From Cellulomonas sp. P24 (GTDB lineage: Bacteria > Actinomycetota > Actinomycetes > Actinomycetales > Cellulomonadaceae), in assembly GCF_024704385.1 (NCBI RefSeq), contig NZ_JAJDFX010000002.1, forward strand, positions 1,612,001 through 1,676,000: a DNA stretch of 64,000 nucleotides, read 5' to 3'. The first letter of the stretch is position 1; each line of letters opens with the position of its first letter. This document shows positions 55,643-62,777 of this stretch, in pieces. The notes beneath the pieces are model-generated. The model was not told the origin of the DNA. It did no database searches and saw only the letters and a program-made list of their open reading frames with translations. A program made the translations under genes and the position numbers.

Positions 55643-56549
55643 TCAGAGCGGGAACGCCGCGTAGAGATCGGCCAGCTCGGACGCGGGCCCGCTCGCCTCG
55701 AAGAGCGTCGTGCCGTTGGACCACACGACGGTTCCCGCACCGTCGGCCTGGGGCACGATCGTCCACGTCCCGACCGTCACCCCACCGACGGTCACGTCAC
55801 CGGTGCTGGTCGCGGGTCCCACGGCCGTCGTCGAGCCCGCGGTCGCTGTCGAGCCCGCGGTCGGCGATCCGGCCGCCGCGGTGAGCTGGCCGGTGAGCGT
55901 GGTCTGGTACGCGGTGACCTCCGCCGCCGTCCGCCACTGACCCGCACGTACCGTGACCGTCCCCGACCCGCCGTCGGTGTACGTGACGTCGTAGGCCTCG
56001 AGCGCCCCGGCCGTGCGCCACGCCTCGTCGGGCGCGACCGACGCCCAGGCGTACTGGAGCACCGAGCTCGGCAGCGCGTCGAGGAACGCGCTGCCCTTCT
56101 CCCGGGCCGCCGGGGCGACCGTCGGGGTCGGCGACGGCAGCTGCGTCGTGCTGGTGACCGTCGCGGACGGGGTGCTGCTGCGGTTCATGGTCAGCACGAG
56201 CGCCGTCACGGCCCCACCGAGCACGAGCACCCCGACGACGATCCCGACGATCACCAAGGTGCGACGACGGTTCGACCCCGACGCGCCCGACCGGGGCCCG
56301 GTGCCCGACGGCGGCACGACCGGCGGGGGGGACCGACGCAGACGTCCCCCCGGGCGTCGGCGGAACACCCGGGAACAACGCGGGTCCGGACCCGGCGCCC
56401 GGCTGAGGGGCAGGTCCTGACTGAGGGGCAGGTCCTGACTGAGGGGCGGGACCCGGCTGGGGACCGGGGCCGGGCTGCGACGCACCACCGGAGACGGGGT
56501 CGAAGGGCCAGCCGCCGCGCGCCGGGCCACCTGTCGAGCTGTCGGTCAT
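55643..56549 (-). CDS. Proline-rich single-pass membrane protein (frameshifted), hypothetical
   Basis: Starting at ATG 56549 (strong site GGGAGGCGTGG), the protein begins MTDSSTGGPARGGWPFDP with repeated SGPAPQ units. After about 75 residues the frame must shift at the G7 run 56325-56331 to reach a TM helix (TLVIVGIVVGVLVLGGAVTALVL) and an extracytoplasmic domain (FLDALPSSVLQYAW ... GTWTIVPQADGAGTVVWSNG). The total of 907 bases is one more than a multiple of three, so one inserted base explains the break; the repaired protein has 301 residues. The fold is unknown. As it stands the gene is broken or mis-sequenced. Confidence 0.75.
56407..56455 (-). repeat. Short tandem repeat encoding the SGPAPQ units
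   Basis: About two and a half copies of an 18-base unit (GGGGCAGGTCCTGACTGA on the plus strand) encode the repeated Ser-Gly-Pro-Ala-Pro-Gln of the proline-rich N-terminus. It may vary in length. Confidence 0.7.
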
Positions 56550-56701
56550 CCACGCCTCCCTGCCGCACCTGCGGGTCGGTTCCTCGTCGAAGCCTACGCA
56601 CCGCCGTCGATCCTGCGGCTCATCCGGCCGGCGCGGGTCCCCTCCGGACCTCGCACCGGGCCAGCGCACCCGTGTGGGTGCCGACGGATACCGTTCCCGA
56701 C

Positions 56702-58156
56702 GTGACGTCTCCTGCCACCACCAAGCAGTCCCCCGCGCGCTCCGCCACGGCACGCCGAGCCGAACGTCCGGCGTACCGCTGCGTCGAGTGCGGATGGACC
56801 GCGGCGAAGTGGGTCGGCCGGTGCGGCGAGTGCCAGGCCTGGGGCAGCGTCGCGGAGGACGTCGGTCCGGGCGGTGGAGCGCCCCGGACCGTCGCCCAGC
56901 TCCCGACCCGGGCACCGGCCCGGGCGATCGGCGAGATCGACGTCGAGGCGAGCCGCGCCCGCGCGACCGGGATCGCCGAGCTCGACCGCGTGCTCGGGGG
57001 TGGCCTCGTCCCCGGAGCCGTCATCCTCCTGGCGGGCGAGCCCGGTGTCGGCAAGTCGACGCTCCTTCTCGACGTCGCGGCGCGGGTCGCCCGTACGAGC
57101 CGTCGCGACGACCCCGCTGCGCGCGTGCTGTACGTGACCGGGGAGGAGTCGACCGGGCAGGTGCGTCTGCGCGCCGAGCGGGTCGAGGCGCTCGACCCCG
57201 GGCTGTACCTCGCCGCGGAGACGGACCTCGCGACCGTCCTCGGGCACGTCGAGCAGGTGGACCCGGTGCTGCTGGTGCTGGACTCGGTGCAGACGATCGC
57301 CTCGGCGCAGGTCGACGGGAGCCCCGGTGGCGTCAGCCAGGTGCGTGAGGTCGCCGCCGCGCTCATCGCGACGGCGAAGGAGCGGGACCTCCCGGTGGTC
57401 CTCGTCGGTCACGTCACCAAGGACGGCAGCGTCGCGGGGCCACGCACGCTCGAGCACCTCGTCGACGTCGTGTGCCAGTTCGAGGGGGACCGCCACTCGC
57501 GGCTGCGCATGCTGCGCGCGGTCAAGAACCGCTACGGCCCCACCGACGAGGTCGGCTGCTTCGACCTCTCGGAGACCGGCATCGTCGGCGTCGCGGACCC
57601 GAGCGGGCTGTTCCTCTCGCACGCACCGACGCAGGTGCCCGGCACGTGCGTGACGATCACGCTCGAGGGACGCCGCCCGCTCGCGGCCGAGGTGCAGGCT
57701 CTGGTCGCACCTTCGGCGCTCTCGAACCCGCGACGGACCACCAGTGGCGTCGACTCGAGCCGGCTCGCCATGGTGCTCGCGGTGCTCCAGCGACGCGTCG
57801 GGGTGCGCCTCGCCGACCAGGACGTCTACGTGTCGACCGTCGGCGGCGCTCGCGTGATCGAGCCGGCCGCCGACCTGGCGATCGCGATGGCCACCGTCAG
57901 CGCCGGCCAGAACCTCCCGCTCGCCCCCGGCCTGATCGCCCTCGGCGAGGTCGGGCTCGCGGGAGAGATCCGTCAGGTCGCCGGGGTCGGGCGTCGACTC
58001 TCCGAGGCGGCACGCTGGGGGTTCACCCGCGCGGTCGTCCCCGTGGGCTCCCTCCCGAGCGGTACCGGACCCGACGGCATGCAGGTGCTCGAGGTCGAGG
58101 ATCTCGCCCAGGCCATGGCCGCCTGCGTCCGCCCTCGATCTGCGCGCGACGCGTAG
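56702..58156 (+). CDS. radA: DNA repair protein RadA
   Basis: This 484-residue RecA-like branch-migration ATPase acts in recombination. The N-terminal zinc finger has C27, C30, C41 and C44 (YRCVECGW and GRCGECQAW). Walker A is GEPGVGKST (residues 112-120), the RadA motif KNRYG stands where most have KNRFG, and the C-terminal Lon-like domain ends near residue 470. The start is GTG at 56702 (reading VTSPATTKQS), with TACCGT seven bases upstream. It is followed by disA after nine bases, a common actinobacterial pair. Confidence 0.95.
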   Translation: MTSPATTKQSPARSATARRAERPAYRCVECGWTAAKWVGRCGECQAWGSVAEDVGPGGGAPRTVAQLPTRAPARAIGEIDVEASRARATGIAELDRVLGGGLVPGAVILLAGEPGVGKSTLLLDVAARVARTSRRDDPAARVLYVTGEESTGQVRLRAERVEALDPGLYLAAETDLATVLGHVEQVDPVLLVLDSVQTIASAQVDGSPGGVSQVREVAAALIATAKERDLPVVLVGHVTKDGSVAGPRTLEHLVDVVCQFEGDRHSRLRMLRAVKNRYGPTDEVGCFDLSETGIVGVADPSGLFLSHAPTQVPGTCVTITLEGRRPLAAEVQALVAPSALSNPRRTTSGVDSSRLAMVLAVLQRRVGVRLADQDVYVSTVGGARVIEPAADLAIAMATVSAGQNLPLAPGLIALGEVGLAGEIRQVAGVGRRLSEAARWGFTRAVVPVGSLPSGTGPDGMQVLEVEDLAQAMAACVRPRSARDA

Positions 58157-58165
58157 GATTCGGGC

Positions 58166-59089
58166 GTGGCCACGCTCCCCTTCTCGCCCGATGACCTGCT
58201 GCGCACCACGCTCGCAGCCGTCGCGCCGGGAGGTGCGCTCCGAGACGGGCTCGAACGGATCCTGCGCGGGCGGACCGGTGCGCTGATCGTCCTGGGTCAT
58301 GACGAGACCGTCGAGCAGATCTGCTCCGGTGGGTTCGTCCTCGACGTCGAGTTCTCGTCGACCCGGCTTCGCGAGCTCGCGAAGATGGACGGCGCGATCG
58401 TCGTCGACCAAGGCGTGACCCGGATCCTGCGCGCCGCCGTGCAGCTGCTGCCCGACCCCTCGATCGAGACTTCCGAGTCGGGCACGAGGCACCGCACCGC
58501 CGAGCGCGTCGCGAAGCAGACGGGCTACCCGGTCATCTCGGTGAGCCAGTCCATGCGCATCGTCGCCCTGTACGTGGGCGGCACCCGCTACGTGCTCGAG
58601 GACACGGACTCGATCCTGTCCCGGGCCAACCAGGCCCTCGCGACGCTCGAGCGCTACCGGTCACGTCTCGACGAGGTCGCCGGCACGCTGTCCGCGCTGG
58701 AGATCGAGGACCTCGTGACGGTGCGGGACGTCACGGCCGTGGTCCAGCGCCTCGACATGGTGCGACGCATCTCCGAGGAGATCGCCGGCTACGTGATCGA
58801 GCTCGGGTCCGACGGCCGGCTGCTCGCGCTGCAGCTCGACGAGCTCACCGGCGGGGTGGACTCGGACCGCGAGCTCGTGATCCGCGACTACGTCGAGTCG
58901 GCGCGCAACAGCCGCGAGGACGCCGCCGCCGTTCAGGCCGCCCTCGGCGACCTGGACGCGACCGAGCTCCTCGACCTCGCGCACATCGCCATGGTCCTGG
59001 GCCTGCCCGGAGGCGGCGACGCTCTCGACGCTGCCGTCGGTCCGCGTGGGTACCGGCTGCTGTCCCGGGTCCCCCGGATCCCCCGATGA
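58166..59089 (+). CDS. disA: DNA integrity scanning protein DisA: diadenylate cyclase and linker domains (truncated by frameshift)
   Basis: DisA makes c-di-AMP and scans DNA for lesions. This 307-residue part has the cyclase domain with the DGA (75-77) and RHR (108-110) motifs and the helical linker. It stops at TGA right after SRVPRIP. The missing C-terminal helix-hairpin-helix domain follows at once in another frame. One base appears to be lost in the C5 run 59080-59084; with it restored the protein would be 362 residues, matching the ~358 of mycobacterial DisA. The start is GTG, preceded by TAGGAT at six bases that overlaps the radA stop. Confidence 0.92.
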   Translation: MATLPFSPDDLLRTTLAAVAPGGALRDGLERILRGRTGALIVLGHDETVEQICSGGFVLDVEFSSTRLRELAKMDGAIVVDQGVTRILRAAVQLLPDPSIETSESGTRHRTAERVAKQTGYPVISVSQSMRIVALYVGGTRYVLEDTDSILSRANQALATLERYRSRLDEVAGTLSALEIEDLVTVRDVTAVVQRLDMVRRISEEIAGYVIELGSDGRLLALQLDELTGGVDSDRELVIRDYVESARNSREDAAAVQAALGDLDATELLDLAHIAMVLGLPGGGDALDAAVGPRGYRLLSRVPRIPR

Positions 59090-59253
59090 TCGTCGACCGG
59101 CTCGTCGGGCACTTCGGTGGCCTGCAGAAGCTCCTGGCGGCCGGGGTCGACGAGCTCATGGCCGTCGACGGCGTCGGCGAGCAGCGCGCCCGCGCCGTCC
59201 GGGAAGGACTCTCCCGCCTCGCGGAGTCGTCGATCCTCGAACGGTACGTGTAG
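59086..59253 (+). CDS. DisA C-terminal HhH DNA-binding domain, separate frame
   Basis: This 55-residue frame reads [20 protein letters not shown] then [20 protein letters not shown] and ends LERYV, which is the conserved C-terminal HhH domain of DisA. Its ATG overlaps the stop of the upstream part as ATGA, so reinitiation is physically possible. The more economical reading is a single-base deletion within one disA gene spanning 58166-59253. Confidence 0.85.
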   Translation: MIVDRLVGHFGGLQKLLAAGVDELMAVDGVGEQRARAVREGLSRLAESSILERYV

Positions 59254-59325
59254 CCCCGAGGCAGATCCCGGGTGCACCGCGGCCGGTCGGCCTCGCGGCG
59301 CGGGCCCGGCACCGCACCGCTCCGA

Positions 59326-59916
59326 CTACTTGAGGATCATCACCAACGGCGAGCTCGTCTTGCCGGCCAGGCTGGCGGTCACCTGGTAGGTACCCGGTCG
59401 CGGCGTCGGCAGCCCGGTCGGGCAGCCCGTGGCCGACCGGACCCGGTCCCACGGCACCGCCGCCACGTACGGCTGCCCGGCGGTGAGGAGAAGGAGCTTC
59501 TTGGCCGCTGCCGGGTCGGGGCAGTCCGCGCTGGACCAGATCCGGTCCGCCCCGGAGGTGATCAGCACCTCGCGCGCGGCATCCCCCGCGTCGAGGGTGC
59601 ACGGCTCGGTCCCGGTATTGGTCACGGTGACGGTGAACGTCGGGTTCACCCCCGCCCCGTACGTGGTCGCGTCCGCCGTGACCGCCAGGCCGACCGACGA
59701 GGCCGGGCAGGGCTGGGGCGTCCCGGTCGTGGGCCCTGCCGAGGTCGACGTCACCGTGGGTCTGACGCTCGCCCCGGGCTTGTCGGCCGCCCCGGCGAGC
59801 CGGACGAGCGTGACGACCGCCGCGACCACGGCGACCAGCACGACGGCCACCACGATCCGACGCGTCCAGTAGACGCGCGACGGGCGGGGACCGACGGGGT
59901 GCAGGATGTTGCTCAT
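59326..59916 (-). CDS. Membrane-anchored protein of unknown function
   Basis: This 196-residue protein has a short basic cytoplasmic start (MSNILHPVGPRPSRVYWTRR), one TM helix (IVVAVVLVAVVAAVVTLVRL), a Ser/Thr/Pro linker, and an Ig-like extracytoplasmic domain with NPTFTVTVTNTGTEPCTLDAG and a final RPGTYQVTASLAGKTSSPLV. Three cysteines besides that one (PQPCPAS, SADCPDP, ATGCPTG) may form disulfides. I do not recognise a named family. The start is ATG at 59916, with GGAGGGGTG upstream. It converges with disA and is divergent from mutY. Confidence 0.75.
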   Translation of the reverse strand: MSNILHPVGPRPSRVYWTRRIVVAVVLVAVVAAVVTLVRLAGAADKPGASVRPTVTSTSAGPTTGTPQPCPASSVGLAVTADATTYGAGVNPTFTVTVTNTGTEPCTLDAGDAAREVLITSGADRIWSSADCPDPAAAKKLLLLTAGQPYVAAVPWDRVRSATGCPTGLPTPRPGTYQVTASLAGKTSSPLVMILK

Positions 59917-60071
59917 CACCCCTCCAGGAGTGGGTCGGGACGACCCGCCGTCGGTCGACGGCGGACGGGCGGGGACCTGCACACGGACCGCGTCATCGCC
60001 ACGGTAGGACGACCGGGCCCGGGCGCGGGCGGGGCACGCCGTCCGTCCGCGATCCGGGAGAGGATGCCGTC

Positions 60072-61016
60072 ATGGCCCCCGCTCACGACGACTCGACCAC
60101 CTCGGCGCTCGCCGAGGCCGACGCGCTGACCGACGCCGTGCTCACCTGGTTCGGGTCGCACGCCCGTGACCTCCCGTGGCGCGCGGCCGGGTGCACCGCG
60201 TGGGGCGTGCTCGTGAGCGAGATCATGCTCCAGCAGACGCCGGTGGTCCGCGTCGAGCCGGCCTGGCGGGCCTGGATCGCGCGGTGGCCGAGGCCCGTCG
60301 ACCTCGCGGAGGCCTCGACCGCCGACGTCCTGCGCGCGTGGGACCGTCTCGGCTACCCACGGCGCGCGCTGCGGCTCCAGGAGTGCGCGCGGGCGATCGT
60401 CGACGTGCATGCGGGGCGGGTGCCCGACACCGAGGAGGCCCTCGTGGCACTCCCGGGGATCGGTCCGTACACCGCCGCTGCTGTCGTCGCGTTCGCGTAC
60501 CGTCGCCGTTCCGTCGTCCTGGACACCAACGTGCGCCGGGTGATCGCCCGGGCGGTCGACGGCGAGGCACTGCCGACGCCGACGCTGACGGCGGGCGAGC
60601 GCAGGCGGGCCGACGCCCTCACCCCCCGCGACGACGCCCGCTCCGCCGCCTGGGCCGCGGCGTCGATGGAGCTCGGGGCGCTGGTGTGCACCGCTCGGTC
60701 ACCGCGGTGCGACGCGTGCCCGGTCGCCGACCTGTGCCGGTGGCGGGCGGACGGGTACCCCGGTGATGCGCACGCCCACCGCCGACGCACGCAGCCGTGG
60801 ACGGGCACGGACCGGCAGGCGCGGGGTCGGATCATGGCCGAGCTCCGCGCGGCGGACCACCCGGTCCCCGAGCCCGAGCTCGCACGGGTGTGGCCGGACC
60901 ACGAGCAGCGTGCGCGGGCCCTCGACGGACTCGTCGACGACGGCCTGGTCCGGCGCGAGGTCGCCGTGGTGCCCGACGGCGACCCCACCCCTCCGCTGGT
61001 GAGCCTCCCTCGCTGA
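60072..61016 (+). CDS. mutY: A/G-specific adenine glycosylase
   Basis: This 314-residue HhH-GPD DNA glycosylase removes adenine mispaired with 8-oxoguanine. The catalytic glutamate is E50 (SEIMLQQTPVVRV), the HhH motif LPGIGPYTAAAV is near 128-139, the catalytic aspartate is D151 (VLDTNVRRV), and the [4Fe-4S] ligands are C206, C213, C216 and C222. The typical C-terminal NUDIX-like domain is missing, so only ~90 residues follow the cluster; this short form is common in actinobacteria. The start is ATG, with GGGAGAGG upstream. Confidence 0.93.
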   Translation: MAPAHDDSTTSALAEADALTDAVLTWFGSHARDLPWRAAGCTAWGVLVSEIMLQQTPVVRVEPAWRAWIARWPRPVDLAEASTADVLRAWDRLGYPRRALRLQECARAIVDVHAGRVPDTEEALVALPGIGPYTAAAVVAFAYRRRSVVLDTNVRRVIARAVDGEALPTPTLTAGERRRADALTPRDDARSAAWAAASMELGALVCTARSPRCDACPVADLCRWRADGYPGDAHAHRRRTQPWTGTDRQARGRIMAELRAADHPVPEPELARVWPDHEQRARALDGLVDDGLVRREVAVVPDGDPTPPLVSLPR

Positions 61017-61045
61017 CCCGGCCCGGCGGCGGGCGCAGGGGTCCG

Positions 61046-61573
61046 TCAGTCGAGCTCGAGAAGCATCCGCGTGTTGCCGAGCGTGTTCGGCTTGACGTGC
61101 GCAAGGTCGAGGAACTCCGCGACACCGTCGTCGTGCGACCGCAGCAGCTCCGCGTAGACGTCGGGCGACACGGGCGTGCCCTCGATCACCGCGAAGCCGT
61201 GCGCGGCGAAGAAGTCGACCTCGAAGGTCAGGCAGAACAGCCGGCGGAGCCCGAGGTCCCGGGCCCGGTCGATCAGGGCGGCCAGGAGGGCGTGCCCGAC
61301 GCCCCGGGAACGCCAGGACCGGTCGACCGCGAGCGTCCGGATCTCGGCGAGGTCCTGCCACATCACGTGCAGCGCACCGCAACCGATCACCTGGGCGCGC
61401 CCGTCGGGGTCGACCGCCGACTCCGCTACCACGAACTCCTGGACGGCCTCGTAGTACCCGACCCACTCCTTGGCCAGCAGGATGCGCTCGTTCGCGTAGG
61501 GAGAGACCAGTGCGCCGATCGCGCGGACGTCGGCCGGACGGGCGGAACGGATGTGCAGGTCGTCGAGGGACAC
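61046..61573 (-). CDS. Amino-acid N-acetyltransferase (ArgA-like GNAT)
   Basis: This 175-residue GNAT protein has IRSARPADVRAIGALVSPYANERILLAK at the start, an acetyl-CoA site in AVDRSWRSRGVGHALLAALID, and LFCLTFEVDFFAAHGFAVIEG. That pattern matches the single-domain N-acetylglutamate synthases of actinobacteria (Rv2747-type ArgA), first step of arginine synthesis. The assignment by family is good, but no arginine genes are nearby. The start is GTG, with TACGGT six bases upstream (leaderless type). Confidence 0.82.
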   Translation of the reverse strand: MSLDDLHIRSARPADVRAIGALVSPYANERILLAKEWVGYYEAVQEFVVAESAVDPDGRAQVIGCGALHVMWQDLAEIRTLAVDRSWRSRGVGHALLAALIDRARDLGLRRLFCLTFEVDFFAAHGFAVIEGTPVSPDVYAELLRSHDDGVAEFLDLAHVKPNTLGNTRMLLELD

Positions 61574-61620
61574 GGCCTCACCGTACGGCGATCCGGTCGC
61601 GACGCGAAGAGCGGTCCACG

Positions 61621-62685
61621 TCAGCGTGCGCCGTCGCGACCGACCGGGCCGGGTCGCACCGCCGCTCCCGCGGTCGACGGCCCGACGAGCGCCCCGCCCC
61701 GCGGCCGGCCGCGCGAAGCGACGTCGTAGGCCGGTCCGGCGATCGACAGGAGGGCGGTGGCGGTGACCTCGTCCACGACCAGATCGGTGACGACGTCCGC
61801 GTGCAGGGCGGCGAGGAGCGGAACCGCCTTGTTGTCGCCGGCGACGACGCACACCCGTCGAGGGATCCGTTGGAGCTCCGCCGGGGTCGGGCCGGTCGCG
61901 CGCGCGTTCAGGTGCACGTCCCGGTAGCTCCCGTCGGCGCGGAGGAACACGGTGCACACGTCCCCGACGACGCCCTCGTCGTGGAGCATGCGGATGTCGT
62001 CCTCGTCGAGGTAGCCGGCGGAGTACACGTGGCTCGGCACCGCCCCGGCGACGGCACCGACCGAGAACAGCGCGATGTCGGCACGGTGCTGCACGTCGAG
62101 CACCCGCTGCACCGACCGTTCACGCCACATCGCGGCCTTGGTCTCGGGGTAGTCGAAGAACGCCGGAACCGAGAATTGGTGCATAGCGGCACCGAACGCC
62201 GCCCCGAAGCTCGAGATCAGGTCGCCCGCGTACTCGATGCCGCTGGTGCGGGTGTTGGCCGCTCCGTTGAGCTGGACGACGGCCGCGCCCCGGGTCGGTT
62301 TGGGGGTCAGGTGCCTGCTGATCGCCGCGAGCGTCGTCCCCCAGGCGATCCCGAGCACCATGTCGGAGTCGAACCAGGAGGCGAGCAGCCGGGCCGACGC
62401 CATCGCGGCCTGCTCGAGGCGTTCGACCTCGTTCGCATGGTCCGGGACAGGCACGACGTATGCGTCGATGCCGAATCTCGCCGCGATCGCGCGGCCGAGC
62501 CCGGGGGCCCGCGTGCTCGCCGGACGGAGCGTGATCTCGACCAGACCGGTCTCCCTCGCGCGCTTGATCAGTCGGGACACCGTCGAGCGTGAGGTGTTGA
62601 GCTGCCGGGCGATGACCTCCATCTTCATGTCCTGGAGGTAGTACATGGACGCAGCCCGCAAGACGTCCTGCTCCCGCTCTGCCAT
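61621..62685 (-). CDS. SorC/DeoR-type sugar-binding transcriptional regulator
   Basis: This 354-residue regulator has an N-terminal HTH (MEVIARQLNTSRSTVSRLIKRARE) and a C-terminal sugar-phosphate-binding domain of the SorC type (LGIAWGTTLAAISRHLTP, ALFSVGAVAG, VVAGDNKAVPLLAALHADVVTDLVVDE). It is divergent from glpD, with a palindromic site between, so it probably controls glycerol-3-phosphate use (inference). The start is ATG at 62685 with GGGAGGGGTC upstream. Confidence 0.87.
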   Translation of the reverse strand: MAEREQDVLRAASMYYLQDMKMEVIARQLNTSRSTVSRLIKRARETGLVEITLRPASTRAPGLGRAIAARFGIDAYVVPVPDHANEVERLEQAAMASARLLASWFDSDMVLGIAWGTTLAAISRHLTPKPTRGAAVVQLNGAANTRTSGIEYAGDLISSFGAAFGAAMHQFSVPAFFDYPETKAAMWRERSVQRVLDVQHRADIALFSVGAVAGAVPSHVYSAGYLDEDDIRMLHDEGVVGDVCTVFLRADGSYRDVHLNARATGPTPAELQRIPRRVCVVAGDNKAVPLLAALHADVVTDLVVDEVTATALLSIAGPAYDVASRGRPRGGALVGPSTAGAAVRPGPVGRDGAR

Positions 62686-62700
62686 GACCCCTCCCGATTT

Positions 62701-62714
62701 TGCACGTTTGTGCA
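62701..62714. promoter_or_regulatory. Candidate SorC-family operator in front of the regulator and glpD
   Basis: TGCAC-GTTT-GTGCA is a perfect 5-bp inverted repeat with flanking T-rich bases, 16 bases upstream of the regulator start and 64 bases before glpD. SorC/DeoR-type sites often contain TGCAC/GTGCA halves. It is a likely autoregulatory and glpD-control site. Confidence 0.55.
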
Positions 62715-62777
62715 CCTTGGTTGCGCATCCGTTCGTCCCGTGATGACCATAGCGACTGAACCCCGAGGAGGCACACG

